DNA of 64,000 nt from Candidatus Viadribacter manganicus (GCF_001679665.1 NZ_CP013244.1:3232980-3296979); one strand, 5' to 3'. Positions 35,578 to 44,828 are shown, counted from the first letter of the stretch. Numbers and translations: made by a program. Notes: generated by a model not told the origin, from the letters alone.

Positions 35578-36023
35578 CTCGTATGGGGCTGGAGTGGGCG
35601 TCTTAACCGGCGCCAATGCCTTCTCGGGTCACTCGGCCCAGGTGTCGTGTCTTCGCTTATTTTCTCTGTTTGGTTCACCAATGTAGCTCCGCCAGCCCCG
35701 CACGGTGGTGGCTATCTTGTGACGAGCGATGTTGATCGCGTCGGATTGCTCAGTGCGCTTTTGGTCTGGCCATTTTAAGTTTCTATCCTTTTTCGAGGCG
35801 CGCGCACGATCTCGGTTGGTCAGGCTTTCGCGTAATCGCGGGCCTGTGCGTTGTATATTTGTGCTCGGTTGCGGTGTCGTTCTGGCCGTCGATCGACGGG
35901 GCTTGGCCCGACATCGCGCTCGCTATTGTGCTGACGTTGCTCTTATTGTGGTTGTTGTTCGCGCCAGGGCAGACCGATGCCAATCGATTTGCTGGTCCGC
36001 CGCGAAATGAGTGGTTGCCGTAG
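35578..36023 (+). pseudogene. DUF805 membrane protein, frameshifted and without a start codon
   Basis: Translation in the frame of 35578 gives LVWGWSGRLNRRQCLLGSLG, then a hydrophobic stretch and SDVDRVGLLSALLVWPF, ending at TAA 35776. The frame of 35736 then continues LAILSFYPFSRRAHDLGWSGF, then a long hydrophobic region and APGQTDANRFAGPPRNEWLP, ending at TAG 36021. SGRLNRR, RRAHDLGWSG and the TxANRFxGPP tail are DUF805 hallmarks, so the halves belong to one gene broken by a one-base loss (or two-base gain) near 35758-35776. No ATG, GTG or TTG opens the first half. This fills the 538-bp gap between pccA and the DUF885 gene. Confidence 0.75.
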
Positions 36024-36114
36024 GCTTCGTTCGCCGCGCCATGGGACGCTCGTCGATTTCTGGCTAGCGATCTTTCGCGCGCTCCGCCAATCTGCGCCTC
36101 GCAAGGGGATCGCC

Positions 36115-37794
36115 ATGAACAAGTTTATCGCGCTCGCAGCCGCAGCATTGCTGACGCTCGCCGGCTGCAACCAATCCGCTAACTGGGATCAATTCCAGAA
36201 CGCCTTCATCGAACGTGCGTTCGAAATCGATCCGACATTCGGCGCCAGCCAGGGCCGTCACGAATTCGATGGCCGTCTCCCGGATTGGAGCGAAGGGGGC
36301 CTCACTGGCGCCAAGACATTCCTGCGCGATACGATCACGCAAGCTGAAGCCATGAGTGGCCTCAACGAAGAGCAGGCCTTCCAGCGCGACTATCTCGTCG
36401 CTGTCGCGCGCGGTCAGCTCTTCTGGCTCGAAACCGCCGATCAGCCGCACGCCAATCCGGCATATTACATGGGCGCGCTCAGCCCCTCGATGTACGTCGC
36501 GCGTCCTTATGCGGCCGCGGACGTCCGCCTGCGCGCTTACATTCGCTACCTCCAAGCCGTGCCGAACGCCGCACAACAAATCCGCGCCAATCTCCGCACG
36601 CCTATGCCTCTGACCTTCGTCAATTACGGACGCTCGTCCTTCGGCGGCCTCGCTGATTATTATCAAGGTGACGGCAAGGCAGCGTTCGCAGAAGTCACTG
36701 ATGCGGCCTTGCAGACCCAGCTGACGGAAGCATCCAACGCCGCCTCGGTAGCCATGCGCGAACTCTCCGACTGGGTCGAAGCGCAGCGTCCGAACGCCAC
36801 CAGCGATTTTGCTCTCGGCGCCGAGCGCTTCTCACAAATGCTGCGCGACACCGAAATGGTCGATCTGCCGCTTGAGGAAATCGAACGCATTGGCCGCGAA
36901 GATCTCGCGCGCAATCAAGCCGCGATGCGCGAGGCCTGCGCGCAATTCGCCCCAGGGGTCACAATCTCGCAATGCATGTCGCGTATGGGCGAGCACAAGC
37001 CGGAAGGCGGCTCAGTCGAAGGTGCGCGCGCGCAGCTCGCGGGGCTTCGCCAGTTCATCGCCGATAATAATCTCGTCTCTATTCCGGGAACGGAGGAGGC
37101 GCAGGTCGCTGAGGCGCCGCCTTTCCGCCGGCAGAATTTCGCCTATATCGACATTCCCGGCCCATATGAGACGAACCTTCCGTCTGTCTATTACATCGCG
37201 CCGCCTGACCCATCATGGCCCGCGCAAGTTCAGCACGACTTCGTGCCGGGACGCGCCGAACTCCTGTTCGTTTCAGCGCATGAAGTCTGGCCAGGCCACT
37301 TCCTCAATTTCCTCCACGCCAACCGCTCGCGAAACCAGTTCGGCCGTGTCTTCGTTGGCTACGCTTACGCGGAGGGCTGGGCGCATTACACCGAAGAGAT
37401 GATGTGGGATGCGGGCCTCGGCAACGGCGATCCGGAAACGCACGTTGGCCAGATCTCCAACGCGCTTCGCCGTGATTGCCGTTTCCTTTCGGCGATCCTC
37501 ATGCACACGGGCCGCATGACTGTCGATCAGTCGCGCGAAATGTTCGTCAACGAATGCTATCAGGACGAAGGCAACGCGCGTCAGCAAGCAGCGCGCGGCA
37601 CCTATGATCCGGCTTACCTCAACTACACGCTGGGTAAGTTGCTGATCCGCCGGCTACGCGAAGATTGGACCGCCACGCGCGGCGGCCGAGAAGGCTGGCA
37701 CGATTTCCACGACGAGTTCCTGAGCTATGGGGGGCCGCCAATCCCGCTCGTCCGCCAACAAATGATGGGCGGTGAAGCGCAGGCGGTGTTCTAA
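36115..37794 (+). CDS. DUF885 family lipoprotein (putative metallopeptidase-like)
   Basis: 559 residues from the ATG at 36115 (AAGGGG six bases upstream). MNKFIALAAAALLTLAGC is a lipoprotein signal with lipobox LAGC, followed by N at +2. The DUF885 core carries FVSAHEVWPGHFLNFLHA, a HExxxGH signature, then GYAYAEGWAHYTEEMMWD, another family motif with candidate ligands. Members are thought to be zinc-dependent carboxypeptidase-like enzymes, but activity is unproven for most. Probably anchored in the outer or inner membrane facing the periplasm. Confidence 0.88.
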   Translation: MNKFIALAAAALLTLAGCNQSANWDQFQNAFIERAFEIDPTFGASQGRHEFDGRLPDWSEGGLTGAKTFLRDTITQAEAMSGLNEEQAFQRDYLVAVARGQLFWLETADQPHANPAYYMGALSPSMYVARPYAAADVRLRAYIRYLQAVPNAAQQIRANLRTPMPLTFVNYGRSSFGGLADYYQGDGKAAFAEVTDAALQTQLTEASNAASVAMRELSDWVEAQRPNATSDFALGAERFSQMLRDTEMVDLPLEEIERIGREDLARNQAAMREACAQFAPGVTISQCMSRMGEHKPEGGSVEGARAQLAGLRQFIADNNLVSIPGTEEAQVAEAPPFRRQNFAYIDIPGPYETNLPSVYYIAPPDPSWPAQVQHDFVPGRAELLFVSAHEVWPGHFLNFLHANRSRNQFGRVFVGYAYAEGWAHYTEEMMWDAGLGNGDPETHVGQISNALRRDCRFLSAILMHTGRMTVDQSREMFVNECYQDEGNARQQAARGTYDPAYLNYTLGKLLIRRLREDWTATRGGREGWHDFHDEFLSYGGPPIPLVRQQMMGGEAQAVF

Positions 37795-38240
37795 AGCCGC
37801 TTTGCCTTCATCACCGCCGCATCCAGCGCCGAGAGAAAGCGCGAGCGGTCCGCTTGGCTGAAGGGCCGCGGGCCGCCTCCGCCTTCGCCGAACGAGCGCA
37901 GATGCTCCATCAGTTCACGTTGCGCCATCGCCGCCCCAATCGAGCTTTCCGTGAACGCCTTGCCGGTCGCGCCTAACGCGGCGGCGCCCGCTTTCAGGGT
38001 GCGGTCCGCCAGCGGAATGTCGTTGGTGACAACGATGTCGCCGCGCTGCACGCGCTCGGCGATCCAATCGTCGGCGATGTCCGGGCCCGCTTCGACCACC
38101 GTGAGTTTCACATCCGGCGGCACCCGCATGAAGCTGTTCGCGACCACCTGCACCGGACAACCTGTCCTCCTCGCCACGCGATAAATCTCTTCCTTCACAG
38201 GGCAGGCGTCAGCGTCCACAAAGATTGTCGGAATAGGCAT
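37791..38240 (-). CDS. UPF0178 / DUF188 family protein (YaiI/YqxD-like)
   Basis: 149 residues from the ATG at 38240, which gives the family start MPIPTIFVDADACPVKEEIYR. Also visible are VVANSFMRVPP, VEAGPDIADDWIAERVQRGDIVVTNDIPLADR and GAMAQRELMEHLR-like AAMAQRELMEHLR. The conserved DADACPVK and DIVVTNDIPLA aspartates resemble a PIN/NYN-like nuclease site, but no reaction is established. It converges with the DUF885 gene, the stops overlapping. Confidence 0.92.
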   Translation of the reverse strand: MPIPTIFVDADACPVKEEIYRVARRTGCPVQVVANSFMRVPPDVKLTVVEAGPDIADDWIAERVQRGDIVVTNDIPLADRTLKAGAAALGATGKAFTESSIGAAMAQRELMEHLRSFGEGGGGPRPFSQADRSRFLSALDAAVMKAKRL

Positions 38241-38369
38241 TGGCTCTCCAGGCGCCGTTTCAACCCATGTAACGCCGTCTGCCAAGCGCCTAGCTCGCGC
38301 CACGTCATTTGACTTGCCTCAACAGCTGGGGCCCCGACTGGTTCGAGCATGCCGCTGTGGAGCGCGTAC

Positions 38370-39830
38370 ATGACCGAGCATTTTGACGTTTTGATCGCAG
38401 GCGCCGGCATTTCCGGCATCGGCTCAGCGTATCACTTGAAGCAGCAATGCAGCGGCAAGAGCTTCGTCGTGCTCGAAGCGCTCGAAAGTTTTGGCGGCAC
38501 TTGGCTGATGCACACCTATCCCGGTGTCCGCTCGGATAGCGATCTGCACACATTCGGTTATCGCTTCAAACCGTGGATTGGCCCGCCCATCGCGACTGCC
38601 GCCGAAATCCTCGACTACATGGGCGATGTCATCAAGGAAAACGATCTCGCGCCGCATATTCGCTACCGGCACAAGATCATCTCGGCCTCATTTTCGCGCA
38701 CCACCAATCTCTGGACCGTGGAAGCCGAACTTGGCGACGCGGGCGAACGGCGCGTTTTTACCTGCAACTTCCTTTGGATGTGCCAAGGCTATTACGAGCA
38801 CGCCCGAGGCTACACGCCCGATTGGCCGGGGATGGAAGATTACAAAGGCGAGCTGGTTCATCCGCAAACTTGGCCCAAGGACATCGACCTAAAAGACAAG
38901 AGCGTGCTCGTCATCGGTTCGGGCGCAACCACCGCCACCGTCGTCCCGGCCATCGCCAGTGCGTGCAAGCACGTCACTGTCCTCCAGCGCTCGCCGACCT
39001 ATTTCATTCCGGGCCGCAACATCAATGAACTGGTGGAAATGCTGCGCACCATCGGCGTTGACGAAATGACGGTGCACGACATTGCCCGCAAGAAGATCCT
39101 CTACGATCAAGACAAGTTTACGCACCGTGCGTTCGATGAACCCGAAACCGTGAAAGAGGAGCTGCTAAGCGGCGTGCGCCTCTTCCTTGGCCCCGATTAT
39201 GACATGACCCATTTCACGCCGCGTTATCGTCCGTGGCGTCAGCGCATTGCCTTCGTACCAGATGGTGATCTCTTCCAGGGCATCGCCGCCGGCAAGGCAA
39301 CCATGGTCACAGATGAGATCGATCGCTTCACCAAAGCCGGCGTGCTCTTAAAGTCAGGGCGTGAGCTTGAAGCGGATGTGATCGTCACCGCGACTGGCTT
39401 CAATCTCAGCGTGCTCGGCGGCATTGCGTTCACCGTCGATGGTGGGCCGGTGAATTTCGCCGACACCGTCACGTATCGCGGCATGATGTTCACCGGTGTG
39501 CCGAACATGGTTTGGGTGTTCGGCTATTTTCGCGCCAGCTGGACGTTGCGCGTCGACCTCATGGGCGATTTCGTCTGCCGTTTGCTGAAGTTCATGGACG
39601 AGAAGGGGGTGCACCGCGTCGAAGCTGTCATTCCCGAGAGCCAGCTGAATATGAAGCGCTTGCCATGGATCGACCCCGAGAATTTCAATCCAGGTTATCT
39701 TATGCGCCGCATGGACCTCTTGCCGAAGCGCGGCGAGAGCTATGAATGGCAGCACACACAGGATTATTGGCGCGAGAAAGAAGAGCTTCCGGCGATCGAT
39801 CTTGCCGCGCCGGTGTTCAAATACGGCTAG
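38370..39830 (+). CDS. Flavin-dependent monooxygenase, Baeyer-Villiger type
   Basis: 486 residues from the ATG at 38370 (GGAG seven bases upstream); an ATG at 38349 is possible. FAD motif VLIAGAGISGIGSAY, the FGGTW motif with GVRSDSD, the fingerprint YKGELVHPQTWPKD (family FxGxxxHxxxWP, here with Tyr first), and the NADPH motif VLVIGSGATTATVVPAI are all present, as is VTATGFNLSVLGG. BVMOs insert oxygen next to ketones; some homologues oxidise N or S. The true substrate is unknown. Confidence 0.88.
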   Translation: MTEHFDVLIAGAGISGIGSAYHLKQQCSGKSFVVLEALESFGGTWLMHTYPGVRSDSDLHTFGYRFKPWIGPPIATAAEILDYMGDVIKENDLAPHIRYRHKIISASFSRTTNLWTVEAELGDAGERRVFTCNFLWMCQGYYEHARGYTPDWPGMEDYKGELVHPQTWPKDIDLKDKSVLVIGSGATTATVVPAIASACKHVTVLQRSPTYFIPGRNINELVEMLRTIGVDEMTVHDIARKKILYDQDKFTHRAFDEPETVKEELLSGVRLFLGPDYDMTHFTPRYRPWRQRIAFVPDGDLFQGIAAGKATMVTDEIDRFTKAGVLLKSGRELEADVIVTATGFNLSVLGGIAFTVDGGPVNFADTVTYRGMMFTGVPNMVWVFGYFRASWTLRVDLMGDFVCRLLKFMDEKGVHRVEAVIPESQLNMKRLPWIDPENFNPGYLMRRMDLLPKRGESYEWQHTQDYWREKEELPAIDLAAPVFKYG

Positions 39831-39836
39831 CGGATT

Positions 39837-40985
39837 TCAGTACGAACACCGCGTCGGACGCACCATGCAATTTTCGCACGCGCGATTTTGCCATCCGGCG
39901 CCGTTCGCACTGAGTGCGGCGGCGAGCCATTCGGCCAATGGCGCGCCGCCGCTTTGCTCGGTGTAGAAGCGCGGCGTGCGCAAGATTGAGTGGGTTTCGC
40001 CGGAGGCGAGGTAGGAACGGAAATTCCCCGCATGCTGGCGCTGCGCGAGGGCTGTCGTCATGTTCGCGGTCCAGGCAAGACAAGCGTTCTCCGCACCCAT
40101 CAGGGCGTAGAAGCTCGACTGAGTAATATCGTGCGCGGTTGTGTACTGCGCGAAGCGGTCGCCAGGATAGCGGGCAGCGAGCCGGCCTACGACATCGACT
40201 TCCGGTGTCAGCACCGTGTTGCGTGCAAACACTTCCCGCGGCAGTGCAAATCGCCAGCTCGCATTGCGTTGATCAAGGAACTCTTGAGTCATCACGCCTT
40301 GCCCGGCGTCGCCCAGCATCAGCGCGCGCCCGCGCGGGAACGCGGCGCGGATGCGCGGAAAGTGCGTTGAAGCGCCGTAGGCGCCGGCGCTTGATCCCGC
40401 GACCAGGATTTGCTCAGGCTGGGGAAAGTTATCTTTCAACCAATGCAGGACGACACGGAAATTGTCGGCGCCGCGATGTTCGATTGTATAGGGCTCGCCA
40501 GTGTCCGGATCCCTATAGCGCGCCGTGTTCGAACCTGAGTGAACATCGCCGGTGCAATAGGGCACATAGACGAAGCTCCAATCGCGCACCGGATTGCGCG
40601 GATTGTCCAAGTCGAAAATGCCGCTGAAGCGGTTCGGATTGTCGCTCGGAATGAGTTCGGCTTTGTAGAAACCGTCATCGTCGCGTTCGGCTTCGCGCCG
40701 GCGTGGGATCGCGCACGTCACATCATCCCAACACGCGCCGCCGCCGTCGAAGAAAACGACGAGTCCATCCAACGTGCCGCGCCGAAACCAAAACCGGTAC
40801 GCCGGATCGGTGCCTGCAGCATGCGAGCAGGTAGCTTCGTAGAGACGTCCATCGAGCCGCGTGGCGTCGGGCGTGATTTGCACCCAACCATTTTGTGCTT
40901 CGGCCGGGGCATCAGCCCGCGCGGCGCCGCAGCCGGCAAGCGCCAGCGCCGCTAAAACCACCCATGCTCTCAAACCGCCCAACAT
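39837..40985 (-). CDS. Pectinacetylesterase-family lipoprotein
   Basis: 382 residues from the ATG at 40985. The signal MLGGLRAWVVLAALALAGC has lipobox LAGC. Family motifs: LVVFFDGGGACWDD, FVYVPYCTGDVHSG, the nucleophile in VAGSSAGAYGAS, GDAGQG, and a final cysteine pair (RACENC). Plant and bacterial members deacetylate pectin; bacterial relatives can be general esterases ('vtpJ-therm'). It could work with the GH5 enzyme on polysaccharide, though the genes are 6.5 kb apart. Confidence 0.83.
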   Translation of the reverse strand: MLGGLRAWVVLAALALAGCGAARADAPAEAQNGWVQITPDATRLDGRLYEATCSHAAGTDPAYRFWFRRGTLDGLVVFFDGGGACWDDVTCAIPRRREAERDDDGFYKAELIPSDNPNRFSGIFDLDNPRNPVRDWSFVYVPYCTGDVHSGSNTARYRDPDTGEPYTIEHRGADNFRVVLHWLKDNFPQPEQILVAGSSAGAYGASTHFPRIRAAFPRGRALMLGDAGQGVMTQEFLDQRNASWRFALPREVFARNTVLTPEVDVVGRLAARYPGDRFAQYTTAHDITQSSFYALMGAENACLAWTANMTTALAQRQHAGNFRSYLASGETHSILRTPRFYTEQSGGAPLAEWLAAALSANGAGWQNRACENCMVRPTRCSY

Positions 40986-41091
40986 CGCCTCAGCCCTACC
41001 GCCAAGCTCAATTAGACGCACCCGCCAAGGCGGGAGCGGCGCGGAAATGCGGAGATTTGATGAAACGGCTTCGGCCTGTGCGCAAACGAAA

Positions 41092-41118
41092 GGCCAGAGA
41101 CCGTCGAGGTCTCTGGCC
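41092..41118 (-). terminator. Rho-independent terminator for the DUF6249-like gene
   Basis: Perfect 11-bp stem GGCCAGAGACC / GGTCTCTGGCC with a 5-nt loop. On the minus strand it is followed by TTTCGTTTG, about 30 nt after the stop at 41145. Confidence 0.75.
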
Positions 41119-41144
41119 CAGATTAGAAGCGGTGGTGTGTAGCG

Positions 41145-41546
41145 TTAGCTCTGAGCGCGGCGCTTGGTTGCATAGTCGATGATCGAGAGCAGCAGGAAAG
41201 CCGTTCCAACCGAACCCAGAATGATCGCCGGGATCCACATGCCGTGGCGCGCATCGCCGCCCGGATCGAAGCCGTCCATCACGTAACCGGTGGCGATGAA
41301 GCCGCCCGCCAGAGCCAGCAGGATCACGGCGCTGCCGAGGCTTTTACGGGCGCGATTGCCCTCGTCGAGAAGGTTCTGCGTTAGCTGCTGAACCAGGGTT
41401 GGGTCGAGGTTCTGCCCGCGCGAGAGCGCTTGCGAAACGAGATCGTGCGCCGAACGCTTGGTGCGCTCCTTCGAAAGCTGCGGCACCAAGATGATCGCAG
41501 CTAGAAAACCAAAAAACACAAACGGTACAAAGATTTCGGCGTCCAT
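41145..41546 (-). CDS. Three-TM membrane protein (DUF6249-like)
   Basis: 133 residues from the ATG at 41546 (GGAG seven bases upstream; an ATG at 41558 adds four residues). Membrane segments: FVPFVFFGFLAAIILV, SAVILLALAGGFIATGYV and IPAIILGSVGTAFLLLSII. Between the first two lies a cytoplasmic helical segment with QLSKERTKRSAHDLVSQAL. This layout matches the small membrane proteins grouped as DUF6249 (from memory, moderate certainty). Function unknown. The gene is a single unit with its own terminator. Confidence 0.65.
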   Translation of the reverse strand: MDAEIFVPFVFFGFLAAIILVPQLSKERTKRSAHDLVSQALSRGQNLDPTLVQQLTQNLLDEGNRARKSLGSAVILLALAGGFIATGYVMDGFDPGGDARHGMWIPAIILGSVGTAFLLLSIIDYATKRRAQS

Positions 41547-41636
41547 TGTCAGCTCCATAGCCTAGGGACGTTTGCCCTATTGCTGACACAGATGCGGGGC
41601 GCGGCGGCTTTGGACGCAGGGCCGCTAAAAAAAAGC

Positions 41637-42965
41637 TCAGCGACTGGGGCCCGCGTCGATCCACAAGGTGAACGTTGCGCCTTTGCCGGGCTCGCTTTCG
41701 CAGCGGACATCGCCGCCCATCAGCCGGGCCAAGCGGCGCACCAAGGTCAGCCCGAGGCCCGAACCGTCGGAGCGCCGCGCGGCGCCGGTTTGCCCTTGCA
41801 CGAAGGGGTCGAATATCCGCGCCTGGTCTTCCGGGAGAATGCCGGGGCCGGTGTCTGCGACGCTGAAGACTAGTCGCTCGCGTGCGCCCAGTTGTTCGCG
41901 GCGCGCGCTGACGCGGATATCGCCGTCACGCGTGAACTTCGCGGCGTTCGAGACCAGCTGCATCAAGCACTGATGCAGACGCATATGGTCGATCTCAGCT
42001 TCGCCAAGCGCATCGCTACCAGTCACCGTGACGGTGTTATTGTTCACCATCGCCAGCGGCAGCGCCGCTTCGCGCAATTGTTGCAACACCGCTGTTGCGA
42101 GCCCGCGCTCGCGCCGAAGCTCGATCGCGCCCGTCTCCAGTTTCGAAAGATCCAGGATGACATCGATGACGCTCAGCAGCTGCCGCGCCGAGGTGCGTAT
42201 CTTGGCTGCATCCTCGGCAATGGGGCCGCGTTCGGCTTCTTCTTCGATGAGTTCGGCATAGCCGATGACCGCATTCAGCGGCGTGCGGAGCTCATGACTC
42301 ATAGTCGCCAGGAATTGTGACTTCGCGGCATTGGCCTGTTCCGCGCTCGAACGCGCGCTTGCGTGCTTGGCGAGATTGCTCAGAAGCACCTGGCGATCGA
42401 AGCCGAACATGGATGCCGCGAGCAGAAGCGCCGCCAGAGTCGAAACACCGATCGCCGCCTCGATGCTCAGCCCCTCGGTCACGAGCGGCGCTGACAACGA
42501 CATGAACGCCAATGGCGCGACGCATGAGAGCAACAGCCAGCGATTGGCGGAGAAATAGACGAACAAGTGGTTGGCCGAACCGCAGATCCAAGCCGTCGCG
42601 AGCACCATCCCCACCGGCACGCCCGTCGTGAACACCGCCACCGGATAGATCGTGTACGCCACCGCGCCGATGAAATTGAGCGCCGCTAGCCAGCCGAAGC
42701 CGCGCGCCGACGAATGCTTCGCGGCCGGCAGCGCGAATGTGCGTTCGAGCCACGGCCGTAGAGCGAGCTCCCAGCCCAGAATGAAGGCGAACCAGATGAG
42801 CGCCGGCACGAGCGGCAGCATGGCCAACGAAAGCGCCACCATCGCGCCCGTAAACCCAACGCGCGGCCAAGTTCCCGTGCGCACGTTAGCGACGACGTCC
42901 TCAACCGTTTGCGCGCCATCCCACGCGCGACCCCTGATCGTGTCGGGGAGAGAATCAGCTGTCAT
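41637..42965 (-). CDS. Membrane sensor histidine kinase, orphan
   Basis: 442 residues from the ATG at 42965. Six hydrophobic segments occupy about residues 35-195 with no periplasmic sensor domain, so the signal is probably sensed in the membrane. The HisKA domain has the phospho-acceptor in SHELRTPLNAVIGYAEL; the ATPase has VSNAAKFT (N box), DTGPGILPED (G1) and GSGLGLTLVRRLA (G2). No response regulator gene is nearby, so the partner must be elsewhere. The spmX-like gene lies 5.5 kb away; a DivJ/PleC relation is possible but unproven. Confidence 0.92.
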   Translation of the reverse strand: MTADSLPDTIRGRAWDGAQTVEDVVANVRTGTWPRVGFTGAMVALSLAMLPLVPALIWFAFILGWELALRPWLERTFALPAAKHSSARGFGWLAALNFIGAVAYTIYPVAVFTTGVPVGMVLATAWICGSANHLFVYFSANRWLLLSCVAPLAFMSLSAPLVTEGLSIEAAIGVSTLAALLLAASMFGFDRQVLLSNLAKHASARSSAEQANAAKSQFLATMSHELRTPLNAVIGYAELIEEEAERGPIAEDAAKIRTSARQLLSVIDVILDLSKLETGAIELRRERGLATAVLQQLREAALPLAMVNNNTVTVTGSDALGEAEIDHMRLHQCLMQLVSNAAKFTRDGDIRVSARREQLGARERLVFSVADTGPGILPEDQARIFDPFVQGQTGAARRSDGSGLGLTLVRRLARLMGGDVRCESEPGKGATFTLWIDAGPSR

Positions 42966-43044
42966 CAATTGACCCTATCGCGCTGTGTGTTGCGCAGGTG
43001 TGATCGTGGTGTGATGCCAGTTGGTGCTGCCGCGAGGCAAAGAG

Positions 43045-43069
43045 AAGGCGCGCTTGCGAGGCGCGCCTT
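43045..43069 (-). terminator. Hairpin after lipB
   Basis: 9-bp stem AAGGCGCGC / GCGCGCCTT with a 7-nt loop, about 90 nt after the lipB stop. On the minus strand CTCTTTG follows. Moderate terminator candidate. Confidence 0.45.
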
Positions 43070-43157
43070 AAAGTCTGCAAGAGAGGAGGGTGTGAAGTTC
43101 GCCGCTACGTGCGCAGCGCGGCGCGATCCGCCGGCGGATGCTATTATCTCTCGCGGC

Positions 43158-43823
43158 CTAGGCCGGGGGCGTAGCAAGTCCCGTCGGTCCAAAAATACGA
43201 TGAAAAGAACTGCGCAACGCCGCGTCGGCATCGCTCATCGTTACGGGCAAGCCAAGATCGACCAGGCTTGTCACGCCGTACTGTGGCGCTGAGATTCCGC
43301 ATGGCGTGATGCCGGAGAAATGCTCCAAGTCGGGTTCGACGTTGAACGCAATGCCGTGAAAGCTCACCCATTTGCGCAGCCGTACGCCGATCGCAGCAAT
43401 CTTATCTTCGCGCGCCCAGCCCGGGCCTTTGCGTTCCACCCAGACGCCGACACGGCCTTCACGGATTTCGCCTTTGACATTGAACGCCTCGAGCGCGCCG
43501 ATGATCCAGCGCTCCAGATCGGTGACGAACTTGGTCACGTCACGACCGCGTTCGCGTAGATCGAGCATAACGTAAGCCACGCGCTGGCCGGGGCCATGAT
43601 AGGTGAACTGTCCGCCGCGTCCGGTGCGGAAAACAGGAAACCGGTCCGGCGCGAGTAGGTCGTGTTCCTTGGCGCTGACGCCTGCCGTGTAGAGCGGAGG
43701 ATGTTCCAGAAGCCAAATGAGTTCGCTGGCCTCGCCGTTCGCGATGGCCGCAGCGCGTGCTTCCATCGCCGCCACGGCGGCTTCGTAGTCCACAATTCCA
43801 GGAGATACCGCCCAGCCGATCAT
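43158..43823 (-). CDS. lipB: Octanoyl-[acyl-carrier-protein]:protein N-octanoyltransferase
   Basis: 221 residues from the ATG at 43823; a TTG at 43841 is less likely. LipB motifs: [54 protein letters not shown] (catalytic Lys) and ITPCGI (catalytic Cys). It moves octanoate from ACP to lipoyl domains of 2-oxoacid dehydrogenases and the glycine cleavage H protein. lipA is not in the window. It is divergent from the FliN-like gene. Confidence 0.95.
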   Translation of the reverse strand: MIGWAVSPGIVDYEAAVAAMEARAAAIANGEASELIWLLEHPPLYTAGVSAKEHDLLAPDRFPVFRTGRGGQFTYHGPGQRVAYVMLDLRERGRDVTKFVTDLERWIIGALEAFNVKGEIREGRVGVWVERKGPGWAREDKIAAIGVRLRKWVSFHGIAFNVEPDLEHFSGITPCGISAPQYGVTSLVDLGLPVTMSDADAALRSSFHRIFGPTGLATPPA

Positions 43824-43884
43824 TCGTTCACACGCTCGCAACCCTTTCAGGTTGGACTAGAGCAGAATCAAATGGGGTCGTCGC

Positions 43885-44142
43885 GTGTCTGCTCAAAGCC
43901 AAGTTCACCATGTCGATATCGAGCTCTCCGTTGTGCTCGGCCGCTGCTCGATGCCGATGCAACAGCTTTTGCGCATGGGCCGGGGCGCGGTGATCCCGCT
44001 CGACACTAAGGAATCCGACGAACTCTGGATCCTCGCCGCCGGCCATCCTATCGCGCGAGGTGAAATCACCATCCAGGGCGACCGCCTTTGCATCACCGTC
44101 ACGGAACCCGCGGACGTTCACGAATTTAACGCCGCCGCCTAA
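43885..44142 (+). CDS. FliN/SpoA-domain protein, isolated
   Basis: 85 residues from a GTG at 43885 (GGGG about seven bases upstream; the nearby ATG at 43872 is in another frame). The entire protein is a FliMN C-terminal (SpoA) domain: DIELSVVLGRCSMPMQQLLRMGRGAVIPLD, then AGHPIARGEITIQGDRLCITVTE. FliN forms the cytoplasmic C ring of the flagellar motor. No other flagellar gene is in the window, so it could be the motor FliN displaced from its cluster or a paralogue. It is transcribed divergently from lipB. Confidence 0.85.
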   Translation: MSAQSQVHHVDIELSVVLGRCSMPMQQLLRMGRGAVIPLDTKESDELWILAAGHPIARGEITIQGDRLCITVTEPADVHEFNAAA

Positions 44143-44253
44143 AATTTTGGGGCTAGACGGAATCTTGCACAACCGTTCATGTTGGGCTCAGGCGCGGGAC
44201 GCCAGATTGCTATTGCGCACCAGAGCCCGGTGCGCACTCAAACGGGGAATCTT

Positions 44254-44739
44254 ATGACGATGAAGTCGCGTATAGCCGCTGCGATCGCGGTAGCCGCCGT
44301 TGCTTTGACCGCCGGCGTTGCTTCGGCCCAGAACTGGCAAGGTGCGCCCACCTACGGAAACGTCCGCCTCGCGGCAGGCTTCCAACCTGATCCGTACAAT
44401 GTCCAGCTCGTTGCGGGCGGCCCGATCGATTCGCGCGCCGCACTCGGCGCAGCATGCCCCGGCTTTATCGCCAACAACCCGGACTTCGACCTCTACTGGA
44501 CCGCCGGCAACACCGGCCTTCCGCTGGTCATTTCGGCCAACTCGAACGCCGACACCACCCTCGTTGTCCGCACGCCGAACGGCGAATGGCTCTGTGAGGA
44601 CGACGGTGGCTTCAACGGCATGAACCCGGGTCTGCGTATCGATAACCCGCAAACCGGCCTCTATGACATTTGGGTCGGCACTTACAGCCAGGGCAACGCC
44701 CCGGCCGTCCTGTCGATTTCTGAGCTGACCAGCAACTAA
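44254..44739 (+). CDS. Secreted beta-sandwich protein (pre-peptidase C-terminal-like)
   Basis: 161 residues from the ATG at 44254 (GGGGA six bases upstream). Signal MTMKSRIAAAIAVAAVALTA-GVASAQ. The mature protein resembles a bacterial pre-peptidase C-terminal domain: GPIDSRAALGAACPGFIANNPDFDLYW, TTLVVRTPNGEWLCEDDGGF and GLYDIWVGTYSQG, with a cysteine pair. Such domains bind calcium or assist secretion; here it is a stand-alone periplasmic protein. A strong terminator follows at 44762. Confidence 0.7.
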   Translation: MTMKSRIAAAIAVAAVALTAGVASAQNWQGAPTYGNVRLAAGFQPDPYNVQLVAGGPIDSRAALGAACPGFIANNPDFDLYWTAGNTGLPLVISANSNADTTLVVRTPNGEWLCEDDGGFNGMNPGLRIDNPQTGLYDIWVGTYSQGNAPAVLSISELTSN

Positions 44740-44761
44740 GCCGCAGGCTTAGGTCTGATCC

Positions 44762-44790
44762 ACAAGGCCCGGGCGCAACCCGGGCCTTGT
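44762..44790 (+). terminator. Rho-independent terminator after the secreted protein gene
   Basis: Perfect 12-bp stem ACAAGGCCCGGG / CCCGGGCCTTGT with a CGCAA loop, followed by TCGTTTG. It starts 22 nt after the stop. Confidence 0.8.
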
Positions 44791-44828
44791 TCGTTTGCAA
44801 CGGGTCTGGTAACCCCCCGGCCCTAAAT

